The notes under the pieces are model-generated. The model was given only the letters and a program-made list of their open reading frames with translations. It did not search any database and was not told the DNA's origin. From Frateuria aurantia DSM 6220 (GTDB lineage Bacteria; Pseudomonadota; Gammaproteobacteria; Xanthomonadales; Rhodanobacteraceae), in contig NC_017033.1 of the NCBI RefSeq assembly GCF_000242255.2, positions 2,739,110 to 2,803,109 of the forward strand: a stretch of 64,000 nt of DNA, read 5' to 3'. Shown piece by piece: positions 27,430 through 35,438 of this stretch. Numbering within the stretch: the stretch's first letter is position 1; every line of letters starts with the position of its first letter. The translations under genes were made by a program, and so were the position numbers.

Positions 27430-27880
27430 GATAATTATTGCAACAATTACACCGGCGCTTATTGCCTTGACGACCATCATTGCGCCCATCATCCAGTCAA
27501 AAACCGTCACAATTATTGACACCCACCAGGCAGGCAGTTTTGGTGACATTATCGTCAACCATTTACCATGGACAGACGATGGGAAAATATCCTGGTGGAT
27601 GCATCATCGCGACGAGATCAGTGAAAAATACAAAATACCCCACCGAGATGAAAACGGAATTTACCATGTCATGATCTGGTCTTTTGGCGATGGCTACAAG
27701 GAAGAGGATGACAAAGATCGCCTTTGCTTTGAGGATATGACTGCCACGCAAAGATGCATCGAAAAGAATGCATTGCTGTTGATCAGCAGCAGCAGGAATC
27801 GTGGACTTGTTATCGAGAGTCGGGGAGCCAGCTACAGAATCGAAGCAGATGGCTCGGCCACACGACTTCGTAATCTCTGA
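27416..27880 (+). CDS. DUF943-family membrane-anchored protein, candidate immunity partner
   Basis: The product is 154 residues. ATG 27416 has GGAAG upstream and lies inside the end of the DUF3289 gene, so translation is probably coupled. An N-terminal membrane span or uncleaved signal (IIIATITPALIALTTIIAP, about 6-24) is followed by a periplasmic domain with DUF943 blocks: LPWTDDGKISWWMHHRDEI, KYKIPHRDENGIYHVMIWSF and DRLCFEDM with a later CIEKN Cys. A membrane-tethered partner translated with a putative effector fits an immunity protein, but this is inference. It is AT-rich like its neighbour. Confidence 0.75.
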   Translation: MNTNKIIIATITPALIALTTIIAPIIQSKTVTIIDTHQAGSFGDIIVNHLPWTDDGKISWWMHHRDEISEKYKIPHRDENGIYHVMIWSFGDGYKEEDDKDRLCFEDMTATQRCIEKNALLLISSSRNRGLVIESRGASYRIEADGSATRLRNL

Positions 27881-28304
27881 TTGAAACCAGACAATGGGTA
27901 TCCCTGCCCTGCGTTGCTTCAAACGGCAAAGCGCCTGGGCTCGTCGATACAGGCGATTGTGTGGCCCCCGCACCACACACCGTTCCAAGGCTGCTCGACT
28001 ATTGCAGCAGATACCAAATGAATTCAGCAGGATACGTTGCGCAAGCCTGCCGAGGCTATCGGAGGCGCTTACAGCGCAGATGGCGGGCACTGCAAAGCCT
28101 CTCCAGGCGATTTGTATCTACGGCCAAGGCAGGCGGAGCTCTTGGACCGGAGTGGTGAGAAGATCGATTCCGAAGCCGTACCCGATCATCGCAAGCCAGC
28201 CCCACGAACCAGTTCGCCCGACTGACCATATTGTCGTGGCTGGCCGGCTCATGACTTACTGATCGACGCAATCCAGCGCAAAACTCACCCGCCAGTCGAC
28301 CCAT
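27881..28304 (+). other. Gap with unrecognised, probably decayed DNA
   Basis: About 420 bases after the DUF943 gene. Overlapping frames on both strands (27894-28262 plus; 28056-28469 minus) do not resemble any family I know. GC content is high again, unlike the two preceding genes. Confidence 0.4.
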
Positions 28305-28519
28305 CTGACACGCACCGCCTGGACAGAAGATCTGCGTCAGGTCATCAGTGACTCCGTAGCACTTTTGGCTACTCCCTGCGCGACGAATCACGTCCACGGG
28401 GCCGGCATGCTGGTCGTGGCTGGGGCCCATGCACAACCAGCGGCCTGCAGTCCCTGTGGCGGGTAGCATGTGAAAAGGCGGGACTGAAGGACATCACCCT
28501 GCACGATATCCGCGGCATG
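28305..28519 (+). pseudogene. Tyrosine recombinase (phage integrase) remnant
   Basis: Near 28314-28349 the frame reads TAWTEDLRQVI, as in phage integrases before the catalytic block. After a frame change, 28442-28519 reads GLQSLWRVACEKAGLKDITL then HDIRGM, the box that contains the catalytic H-x-x-R. The protein is cut exactly where repeat B begins. No start, no Tyr box and a frameshift are seen, so this is a broken fragment. Confidence 0.65.
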
Positions 28520-28915
28520 TCCGCCATCAGGCCTGACATTCATGCCACGGCCAGGTCATCCGGCCAAGGCTCGCCAGGCGCAAGCCTTGTCTTTGCTTAC
28601 TCCGCCGGCTGCGAAGACTGCTGGATGATTTCATCGGCCAGCTTGGCCGCCCCGGCGATCTTGGCCTTCACGGCCTTGGAAACCCCCTGCAGGTTGATAT
28701 GGTCCAGCTCGATATTGGGTGAAAACTGCATAAGGATCTGGGTGACGATCTGCGCCTTCAGTTCCGTTTCCTGATTAAGGATGACCTTCCAGTCTGTGCC
28801 GCGATATTGCGGGTCTCGAAGCATGACAGCACTTGGGCCGAAGTGCATGGGGAAACGATCCGGTCTCGGGCCATGACTCTGCAAGTTTTGCGACAAGTAG
28901 TCTGACGTAGGGGGC
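28520..28915. repeat. 396-bp direct repeat, copy B
   Basis: Same-length, same-orientation copy of 25835-26230. Its left edge abuts the integrase fragment and its right edge lies 2 bases before the IS30 transposase fragment. Compared with copy A, the start codon of the internal small gene is changed. Confidence 0.93.
28597..28779 (-). pseudogene. Copy of the 60-residue small gene without a start codon
   Basis: The reading frame is intact and differs from the copy at 25912-26094 by the lost Met (ATG became CTT) and one Leu-to-Met change (QILMQF). The frame is open upstream but has no ribosome site, so translation is doubtful. Confidence 0.6.
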
Positions 28916-28917
28916 AC

Positions 28918-29068
28918 CGACCTTTCGCTGCCCAGCCAAACCATGCTTGACGATATCGCACGCTTGCTCAATGGCCGTCCCCGTCAAACCCTGGGGTGGA
29001 GACCCCCGGAAGAAGCGATGGCTGAAGAAATGACGAAATGGTCGTCCGGTATTGCACTTGATTCTTGA
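28918..29068 (+). mobile_element. IS30-family transposase C-terminal fragment
   Basis: The frame reads [36 protein letters not shown] and ends at TGA 29068. The NGRPR-x-x-LGW-x-x-PxE block is the hallmark of the IS30 transposase C-terminus. Only the last ~50 residues remain. The left break coincides with the end of repeat B. Confidence 0.75.
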
Positions 29069-29090
29069 GACCACCCATCTCCCTTCGATT

Positions 29091-29255
29091 TTACCCGCCC
29101 CACATCATCTTGGCGCAAGCCAGCGCCACCACGACCAGCAGCATGCCAACCACGATTGCCAAAGAGTGCTTGCCCCGTCCGAGAGGGCCAAACAAAGGAC
29201 CCCATTCAAGCAGTGCGCCCAGCAGATGGGATATCCAGATAAGTAGTCCTTTCAC
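29091..29255 (-). CDS. Small membrane protein
   Basis: I found this 54-residue frame by reading the minus strand. It starts at GTG 29255 (GAGG about eight bases upstream) and ends at TAA 29091. It begins MKGLLIWISHLLGALLEWGP. A clear C-terminal membrane span (LAIVVGMLLVVVALACA) follows a basic segment (GRGKHS). It lies 72 bases downstream of the exported-protein gene on the same strand, so the two may be one operon. No family is recognised. Confidence 0.5.
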   Translation of the reverse strand: MKGLLIWISHLLGALLEWGPLFGPLGRGKHSLAIVVGMLLVVVALACAKMMWGG

Positions 29256-29327
29256 GCCGCGGACCTCGATTCCATGCCATGCACGAACCTGATAAATACC
29301 AGTCGTCGAATGCCCTTATCTGTGATA

Positions 29328-30155
29328 TCACAGGCCCAACGAGGCAATCTCCACAGCACTTCGAAAATCCAAGGCCACGGCTGAGACGCAGGTTTTGTAA
29401 ACCCGATCCTGATGAACACCAAGAATATAGTCGACCCATGGCAGGAAATTTTCAGCAAGATAAAGCCATCCAGGCACCAAGCCAGCGGGACGAGGCACGA
29501 GGCTGAAGGCCCGTGAGCACTTGGCAATGGCTGCCGTGGCGGCTGACAACAAATCGCCTACAGCTGCATTATAATTCCACCCATCAGCGATGGAGGCACC
29601 CCAAATCGCCTCAGCGATCTTGCGTAGTGCATCCTGCTGCAAGTCATTCGGCTCCTGCAACAAAGTTCGGTCGGGTTCGGGAATACGTATGGTGCCGGGT
29701 ATAAGCCCCTCATGCACCACACGCTTTATCGACGGGCCCAAACGCCTTGCCCATTGGTCCAAAGCCGGCTGGGATGCTGTTGCATGGTAGTTGCTGAAAT
29801 ACCGGACAATACCGTCATCGTCGTCGTAATAGGCGGCATCCAGGCGCCCATCCGGGTGAATAATCAAGGCCGCACTGTGTTTCATGCCATGGCCTTCTCG
29901 CCAGCCCTCGATATACAGGCCTCCGGTCTTGAGCTGGGTAGGAATGGCCAGATGCGTCAGATTTGCGGCAAATTTTGAATACTTCGTACCCAGCAGTGCC
30001 TGTAGCTGAAACTTTTGCGATGGCGAATCCAGAACCTCTGCTGCACTGATGCGCTGCTCCTCATACGTTGTCTGGGCCATGCCCGGCATGGCGAATGTCA
30101 CCAGCCATACTGTCAAAGCCAGCAAGGCAAACCTTCCAAAATTCATGGCCCGCAT
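29328..30155 (-). CDS. Exported protein of unknown function
   Basis: The product is 275 residues. AGGAGG lies six bases before ATG 30155, which decides the start. A signal peptide (FGRFALLALTVWLVTFAMPG, ending MAQ) sends it to the periplasm. The middle carries LGTKYSKFAANL, GGLYIEGWREGHGMKHSAAL and IHPDGRLDAAYYDDDDGIVRY, a pattern I associate loosely with periplasmic proteins near interbacterial toxins, but I cannot name the family. The C-terminal third has another hydrophobic stretch (GLVPGWLYLAENFLPWVDYI). It sits 260 bases from the IS30 fragment in AT-richer DNA and was probably acquired. Confidence 0.7.
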   Translation of the reverse strand: MRAMNFGRFALLALTVWLVTFAMPGMAQTTYEEQRISAAEVLDSPSQKFQLQALLGTKYSKFAANLTHLAIPTQLKTGGLYIEGWREGHGMKHSAALIIHPDGRLDAAYYDDDDGIVRYFSNYHATASQPALDQWARRLGPSIKRVVHEGLIPGTIRIPEPDRTLLQEPNDLQQDALRKIAEAIWGASIADGWNYNAAVGDLLSAATAAIAKCSRAFSLVPRPAGLVPGWLYLAENFLPWVDYILGVHQDRVYKTCVSAVALDFRSAVEIASLGL

Positions 30156-30607
30156 CAAGCACCTCCTGATCAGTATTCACTGATTGAAGTCATTCCAAAA
30201 ATATGACTTCTATGCATCCACTCCCTGTCACTGTGTACCAGCCAAGGCTTCAGTAGCCGACGTCAAGGGGGGATGGCGATGATCTCCACTTCGACATGGA
30301 TTCTGGCCCCCGTTCAGAATCCATCCGACACGCAGGCCTTCAAGAGATCCCGACTGAACTCGGGATCTGCCGAGATCATAGATCTGCGTTTATGCGCAAG
30401 GAATGAAGCCCGCATGGAGATGACATCACATACTCCCATGCCCAGCAAACAGCAGGACTTGGTTCGCCAAATCGAGTATGCACAGGAGTCAAACACATGC
30501 ATGAATCACCACACGCTCCCTGCCAGGACTCATCACCTCGTCGACAGTGCCAAGATGTTCGTAAGCGTCCGATGACGTCATCTTACCGGAGTTCAGCCTT
30601 AGCGTCG

Positions 30608-30636
30608 GGATAGCCATCCTTATCGGATGGCTATCC
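30608..30636. repeat. Perfect 12-bp inverted repeat (hairpin)
   Basis: GGATAGCCATCC and GGATGGCTATCC are separated by TTATC. The stem is perfect but no T-run follows on either strand, so it is not a typical intrinsic terminator. It could be an operator, an IS end or an RNA stem. Confidence 0.7.
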
Positions 30637-30717
30637 ATGATGCAGATCTCACGCGATAAGTGGCATGACCATGTGGCTGCATAGAAGTCCATTTAATTCA
30701 GACAGATGTAGCGGTGC

Positions 30718-30843
30718 CATGAGCAAGGACTTGCCTTGACCAACTTCGGCTACTGGCGACGCAAGCTGAGGGCCGAGACGGTGCCTGCGCTGTTGGTCAG
30801 GTCATTCGATCAACGTGGAATCGATGCAGTGAGCTGGGCCTAG
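30718..30843 (+). mobile_element. Possible IS66-type accessory protein (TnpA) remnant
   Basis: The frame reads HEQGLALTNFGYWRRKLRAE, ending at TAG 30843. The xYWRRKL block is common in IS66 OrfA/TnpA and related accessory proteins. Only about 40 residues exist and no start is visible, so the identity is tentative. Confidence 0.3.
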
Positions 30844-30983
30844 GCCACTCACCCAAGCCAACAGCAGCTGTCCGCCACTGCCCGTCGAGTTAGACAAGCA
30901 TCGATGCCTGGCAGTCGCTTAGGAAGCAGATCCCCAGGGCGTTTTGAGCCTGATCTGAAGGCGAGCTTTGAGGGTTTGGCCAC

Positions 30984-31883
30984 TCAAGCAGAGGCCTGTA
31001 CGGCGTTTCGCCCCAACCGCTCGCGCAGAAACTCGATGAATCGTTGTGTCTTCGCCGGCAGCAGGCGTGTTTCAGTCATCGCATACACCGGCTGGGGCGT
31101 GCCGTGCCATTGCGGCAAGATCCGCCGGAGCCTTCCCGCGGCCAGCTCATCAGCCACGATCTGCTCGGGCAGCAACACAATGCCCATGTCCAGTGAGGCC
31201 ATGCGTCGAATCATCCCGACGCTGTTGAGATTAAAGCGACCGCTTACCGCGACCGTGCTGCTCCGCCTTCCATCATGCAGCGTCCACGTCCCGGATCGAA
31301 GAATATTGAAGCATTCGTGCCGCTCCAGTTCGGCCGGCTTGGTCGGCTCACCTGATCGCTCGAGATAGCCTGGAGAGGCATAGAGGCCCGGCGTCAGCAT
31401 CGCCAGGGTCCGGGCGATCAATTGCGAGTTCTCCGACTCGCCCATCCGTATCGCCACGTCATAGGGCTCGCTGACCAGATCAACTCGCCGCGGCGTCAGA
31501 TCGAAGTCGAACGTAATGCCCGGATAGAGGTGGGCAAACTCGGCGATCAGAGGCGCAAGGTAAGTGACTGCAAAGTCCACAGGAAGCGACGCCCGCAGAA
31601 CCCCGCTGGGCTGCGCAAGCATCTCGCCAAGTTGCTCATGTGCCAGCCGCGCCTCGTCGACGATGCGCTTGCAGCGCTCAAAATACGCCTGTCCGGCCTC
31701 GGTCAATTCGACCTTGCGAGTGGTTCGGTGCAGCAGCCGCAAGCCGATGGACTTCTCCAGCTCGCTGATCCGCCTGGACAGTGTCGAGTTGGGCATGCCG
31801 AGCGCAGCTGCCGCACCACGAAATCCCCGGGCCTTCACCACCTCGACGAACAAGGCCATGTCTTTCAGGTAATCGCTCACCAC
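30984..31883 (-). CDS. LysR-family transcriptional regulator
   Basis: The product is 299 residues. The N-terminal winged HTH (about 5-64) contains GFRGAAAALGMPNSTLSRRI and LLHRTTRKVELTEAG. The C-terminal effector domain shows ASLPVDFAVTYLAPLIAEF and YDVAIRMGESENSQLIARTL, the pattern of the CrgA/AaeR-like subgroup. It is divergent from an SDR, ene-reductase and pirin cluster across 99 bp that hold an ATAA-N11-TTAT palindrome, so it very likely controls that cluster and itself. The inducer is probably an electrophile or quinone-like compound (inference from the target genes). Confidence 0.93.
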   Translation of the reverse strand: MVSDYLKDMALFVEVVKARGFRGAAAALGMPNSTLSRRISELEKSIGLRLLHRTTRKVELTEAGQAYFERCKRIVDEARLAHEQLGEMLAQPSGVLRASLPVDFAVTYLAPLIAEFAHLYPGITFDFDLTPRRVDLVSEPYDVAIRMGESENSQLIARTLAMLTPGLYASPGYLERSGEPTKPAELERHECFNILRSGTWTLHDGRRSSTVAVSGRFNLNSVGMIRRMASLDMGIVLLPEQIVADELAAGRLRRILPQWHGTPQPVYAMTETRLLPAKTQRFIEFLRERLGRNAVQASA

Positions 31884-31892
31884 AACTGCTCC

Positions 31893-31911
31893 ATAATTGG
31901 ATCAATGTTAT
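31893..31911. promoter_or_regulatory. Probable LysR operator (ATAA-N11-TTAT)
   Basis: A symmetric ATAA, 11 bases, TTAT sits between the divergent LysR and SDR genes. LysR proteins bind T-N11-A palindromes in such positions. The central TTGGATCAA is itself near-symmetric. It would allow control of both directions. Confidence 0.55.
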
Positions 31912-31982
31912 CCAAAATACCACCTTTATCCGACCCATAAAGCAGCAGATGATGGCTGTCAACGCGAATCAAGGAAGCCATC

Positions 31983-32879
31983 ATGAAACGAAACAAACAC
32001 GTGGAGTGGAAGCCGTCAGCAACCTTCCCGGCCGACGTCAAAGGCAAACAGATCGCCATCATTGGCGGCACGGGAGGCATTGGCCGGGCACTGAGCAAGC
32101 ACCTTGCCTCGCTCGGTGCCCAGGTCATCGTGGTGGGCCAGACCTTCCGCGATATGGGCAGACCCGGCATCGAGTTCATCAAGGCCGATCTGAGCTTGAT
32201 GACCGAGGCACAGCGCGTGGCAATGGAGCTTCCTGCCGAACAACTGGACATGGTGATTTTCACCACCGGCATCTTTGCGGCACCCAAGCGCCAGACTACA
32301 GCCGAAGGGATCGAGCGTGATCTCGCCGTCAGCTACTTGAACCGACTGGTCATCCTACGGGGTATCGCCTCTCGGCTTGGGACTGGCCGCCCACGGGGCC
32401 GAGTGAAGCCCCGCATATTTCTGATGGGCTACCCCGGGACCGGCCAGATCGGCAGCTCCGAGGATATGAATGCCGAGCAGTCCTACAAGGCAATGTCTGC
32501 GCACATGAATACTGTCGCCGGCAACGAGATGCTGGTGCTCGACGGCGCAGCTCGGTATCCGAAGATCGATTTCTTTGGCCTGAACCCAGGGCTTATCAAG
32601 ACCGGTATCCGCGACAACTTCTTCGGCAAGGACTCGCTCAAATCCCGCATCATGGAGACCCTGATCGGCTGGCTCACACCTACGGCCGAGGCCTACGCAG
32701 AGCGTATCACGCCGCTGCTGCTGGCTCCTGCACTTGAGTCATGCAGCAGCACGATGTTCAACAACAAGGGCCTGGCCATCCTCCCGTCAGCTGGCCTCAC
32801 CAAGGCCCATATCCGCGCCTTCATGTCTGCATCCGAGGCATTGCTGGGTCGCACTGACGTGCAAATCCCCACTCACTGA
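31983..32879 (+). CDS. SDR-family oxidoreductase-like protein with atypical active site
   Basis: The product is 298 residues. AAGGAAG precedes the ATG by six bases. The Rossmann glycine motif GGTGGIGRAL lies at about residues 28-37 and DMVIFTTGIFA replaces the usual NNAG region. Where a YxxxK motif is expected the sequence is SYKAMSAHMNTVAGNEMLVL, so Tyr and Lys are adjacent rather than four apart. It belongs with WW-domain-oxidoreductase-like or retinol-dehydrogenase-like SDRs, but catalysis may differ. It is first in a cluster with an ene-reductase and a pirin. Confidence 0.8.
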   Translation: MKRNKHVEWKPSATFPADVKGKQIAIIGGTGGIGRALSKHLASLGAQVIVVGQTFRDMGRPGIEFIKADLSLMTEAQRVAMELPAEQLDMVIFTTGIFAAPKRQTTAEGIERDLAVSYLNRLVILRGIASRLGTGRPRGRVKPRIFLMGYPGTGQIGSSEDMNAEQSYKAMSAHMNTVAGNEMLVLDGAARYPKIDFFGLNPGLIKTGIRDNFFGKDSLKSRIMETLIGWLTPTAEAYAERITPLLLAPALESCSSTMFNNKGLAILPSAGLTKAHIRAFMSASEALLGRTDVQIPTH

Positions 32880-32931
32880 GCGCCCATCGCCGCTCGACCG
32901 CATTCATACCACTCAACCCGAGGGCTCAATC

Positions 32932-34005
32932 ATGACCACCGTTTTCGATTCCGTCGTTCTTGGCCGCAACACCCTGCCCAATCGCCTGGTGATGGCCCCC
33001 ATGACGCGCAGCCGGGCACAGCAGGACGGCACTCCAGGTGATCTGGCCGCTACCTACTATGCCCAGCGGGCCGGTGTCGGCCTCATCGTCAGCGAAGGCA
33101 CTCAGCCCTCCGACGATGGCCAGGGATATCTCACCACTCCGGGCATCTACACGGATGCCCATGTCGCCGGCTGGAAGCGGGTGACCGATGCGGTCCATGC
33201 CAAGGGCGGGCACATTTTCATCCAGCTCATGCATGCAGGGCGTATGTCACATCCGGACAACACTCTGCATCACCGTCCGGGCGTGGCGCCATCGGCGATC
33301 GCTCCCGGCACCGGCATGTTCACCGCCCAGGGCATGAAGGACATCCCCGTACCGCAGGCCTTGAGCCTCGAGGCCATCGAGCAGACCGTCAAAGACTTTG
33401 CCTTTGCAGCACGACGCGCCATCGAAGCGGGCGCGGATGGTGTCGAGATCCATGGCGCCAACGCCTATCTGATCCAGCAGTTCTTCGCTCCGAGCGCCAA
33501 CACACGTACCGATGCCTACGGTGGCTCCATCGAAAACCGCACCCGCTTCGCACTCGAAGTCGCCAAAGCCATCGCCGAGGATATCGGTGCAGACCGTACC
33601 GCCATCAGGCTGTCACCGGGCACCACCATGTGGGGCATTGACGAAGGCCCGGAAGGTCCAGATCTCTACCGCCACCTGGTCAAGGAACTGGACAAGCTCA
33701 ATCTGGCCTATGTGCATGTCATGCACCAGGGCAACGAGCCTTTGCTGGCTGATATCCGCAAACTGTGGAGCGGCAAGCTCATCCTCAATCGCCCCGGGCG
33801 CCCTCGTGACCAGATCGGTGCTGATGTGGCCTCCGGCCTGGCCGACCTCGAAGCCTATGGCGTGATGGTGCTGGCCAATCCGGACTTCGTGCAAAGACTT
33901 GAAACCCATGCCCCCATGAACGAACCACACCGGGAAGGCTTCTTCGGCGGCACCGACAAGTTCTACACCGACTATCCGACACTGCCTGAAACTCAGGGCG
34001 CCTGA
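32932..34005 (+). CDS. Old yellow enzyme-type alkene reductase (NemA-like)
   Basis: The product is 357 residues, starting MTTVFDSVVLGRNTLPNRLV; GAGGG lies seven bases before this ATG. An upstream in-frame extension runs inside the SDR gene and is rejected. FMN and substrate residues are visible: APMTRSRA, QLMHAGR, the H/N pair in EIHGANAYL, the Tyr in TDAYGGS and the C-terminal NRPGRP. Such enzymes reduce activated C=C bonds, nitro compounds or quinones with NAD(P)H. The gene lies 52 bp after the SDR and 10 bp before the pirin, all under the divergent LysR regulator. Confidence 0.92.
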   Translation: MTTVFDSVVLGRNTLPNRLVMAPMTRSRAQQDGTPGDLAATYYAQRAGVGLIVSEGTQPSDDGQGYLTTPGIYTDAHVAGWKRVTDAVHAKGGHIFIQLMHAGRMSHPDNTLHHRPGVAPSAIAPGTGMFTAQGMKDIPVPQALSLEAIEQTVKDFAFAARRAIEAGADGVEIHGANAYLIQQFFAPSANTRTDAYGGSIENRTRFALEVAKAIAEDIGADRTAIRLSPGTTMWGIDEGPEGPDLYRHLVKELDKLNLAYVHVMHQGNEPLLADIRKLWSGKLILNRPGRPRDQIGADVASGLADLEAYGVMVLANPDFVQRLETHAPMNEPHREGFFGGTDKFYTDYPTLPETQGA

Positions 34006-34015
34006 GGCCGTTGAT

Positions 34016-34750
34016 ATGCCGACCATAGCCCCCCTTCAACGTGCCAACCACGGAAGCCACTTCCGGGCATTCGGACTGCGCGGCGTCGCGTCTCTGATCG
34101 ATCCGTTTATCGGCGTCGATCATGCCTGGATGAGTGGCCCGACCTTCCCACCGCATCCCCATGCTGGCTTTTCAGCCGTCTCTTACGTCTTTCTGGACTC
34201 GGAGACCGGAATCAACAATCGGGACAGCATCGGCACCCAAAACCTGATTCGCCCGGGCGGCCTGCACTGGACAACGGCTGGACGCGGGATCGTCCATGAG
34301 GAAGTCCCCGCAGAAACCGGCAAAATGGTTCACTCTCTGCAGATCTTCGTCGACTTGCCTGCAGAGCAGAGGCACGTCGAGCCTTTTCCATTGATCTTGG
34401 AGCCTCAGGACACCCCCGTGATCCACATGCCGGGAATCAAGGTGCGCGTGCCGCTCGGAAGTTACCGGGACGCCCGCTCTCCTTTGACGCCACCCACCGA
34501 CGTCACCATGCTCGATATCTCCATCGAGGCTGGGGCTGAGCTGATGCTTCCAGTTCCTCCTGGACACGTCGCCTTTGTCCTGCCGGTATTTGGCACAGCC
34601 CTCGTCGACGGAGAGAGCTTCAATCCAAACGATCTCCGACTGCCGGTCTTCACCGCGCAGGAGACATCCCAAGAGATCAAGCTCCGCGCCAACGACAGTT
34701 GCAAGGCCATGCTCTTCGCAGGATGGCCGCTACTTGCCGCAAGAGCATGA
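34016..34750 (+). CDS. Pirin-family bicupin protein
   Basis: The product is 244 residues. The N-terminal cupin has the pirin metal site: HPHAGFSAVSYVF (two His), then HWTTAGRGIVHEE (His and Glu). The C-terminal cupin (about 165-240) lacks metal ligands, as usual. Pirins are iron proteins; some are quercetin dioxygenases and others regulators or enzyme modulators. The gene follows the ene-reductase by 10 bp and starts with GAGG seven bases upstream. Association with flavin ene-reductases and LysR regulators is a common stress-response context. Confidence 0.9.
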   Translation: MPTIAPLQRANHGSHFRAFGLRGVASLIDPFIGVDHAWMSGPTFPPHPHAGFSAVSYVFLDSETGINNRDSIGTQNLIRPGGLHWTTAGRGIVHEEVPAETGKMVHSLQIFVDLPAEQRHVEPFPLILEPQDTPVIHMPGIKVRVPLGSYRDARSPLTPPTDVTMLDISIEAGAELMLPVPPGHVAFVLPVFGTALVDGESFNPNDLRLPVFTAQETSQEIKLRANDSCKAMLFAGWPLLAARA

Positions 34751-35438
34751 TGGACACCTGAGCCTCGGCCCTTGTCAGTGAAGGACCGGAGTCAACGACG
34801 AGTTCTCCGGTCAGCCCCACCTCCTACAATGGCCGTTATCACGAGACTCAATAGTGATATGTCACCCCGTAACGCGCGCGTGCGCGTGAGGAACGCCCCT
34901 GAAGCCAGTCACAGCAACTGTTTGCGGGCCTTGTGGCCTGCCGCCCTGGTGGTGCCTCGGTGACGTCCAGAACGCGGCGCTCAGGAGGCTGCCGGGACCC
35001 GCGCAGTATCTGAGTCATGACAATGCATGCCTATCGCTGCAGGGCCGATCAAAGGCGCGGCTAGAAATGCCCGGCGGATCAGCGCCGCAGGCAGCCGGCT
35101 CAATGCTCGCCAGCACCAGCCCCTCCGTAGTTCCTGGACCGATACAACACGCACACCCGATCGCCCCGAGCTCATTTCCTTGTCGCCACGAACAGGCACC
35201 ACCTGCCGGAAGCTGACCACGTGATGGCTGCAGTCGATCATCACGTTGATCTCCACAAGTCTGGAAGAAGGATCAGTGAATTAATGTCTTTGTAAGCCAG
35301 CTACCGTAATATGTTGCGAAAAGTGGCGCAGTGATGCGCCTCTTTTTTTACCGCCAATCACGAATGCTTCTCGATTGCACCTTCATTCTCAAATCATGAG
35401 CATCAGTGTTCCCGTTTATCGCTACCAGGGAGTTTTCA
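34751..35438. other. Long intergenic stretch with an orphan terminator
   Basis: About 690 bases after the pirin gene. No protein-like frame has a ribosome site or family likeness. The terminator at 35325-35349 is 570 bases from the last gene stop. Near 35385-35408 (CATTCTCAAATCATGAG) there is a weak Fur-like match before the next gene. Confidence 0.5.
35325..35349 (+). terminator. Intrinsic terminator with no obvious upstream gene
   Basis: GGCGCA-GTGA-TGCGCC followed by TCTTTTTTT. The nearest plus-strand gene stops at 34750. On the minus strand the stem is followed by ACTTTT, so weak bidirectional action is possible. Confidence 0.75.

Larger units (their letters stand above)
30156..30983. 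other. Long gene-poor stretch with a hairpin and an IS-like remnant
   Basis: About 830 bases between the exported-protein start and the LysR stop. Apart from the hairpin at 30608-30636 and the weak transposase-like remnant at 30718-30843, I see no gene. The short frames at 30273-30575 (plus) and 30489-30692 (minus) lack ribosome sites. Confidence 0.5.

Noticed and set aside
25835-28915. Composite transposon with the 396-bp units as insertion sequences
   Set aside because: The units encode no transposase and show no terminal inverted repeats or target duplications.
30273-30575. A 100-codon plus-strand gene
   Set aside because: No ribosome site and no protein-like pattern; the region around it is gene-poor.
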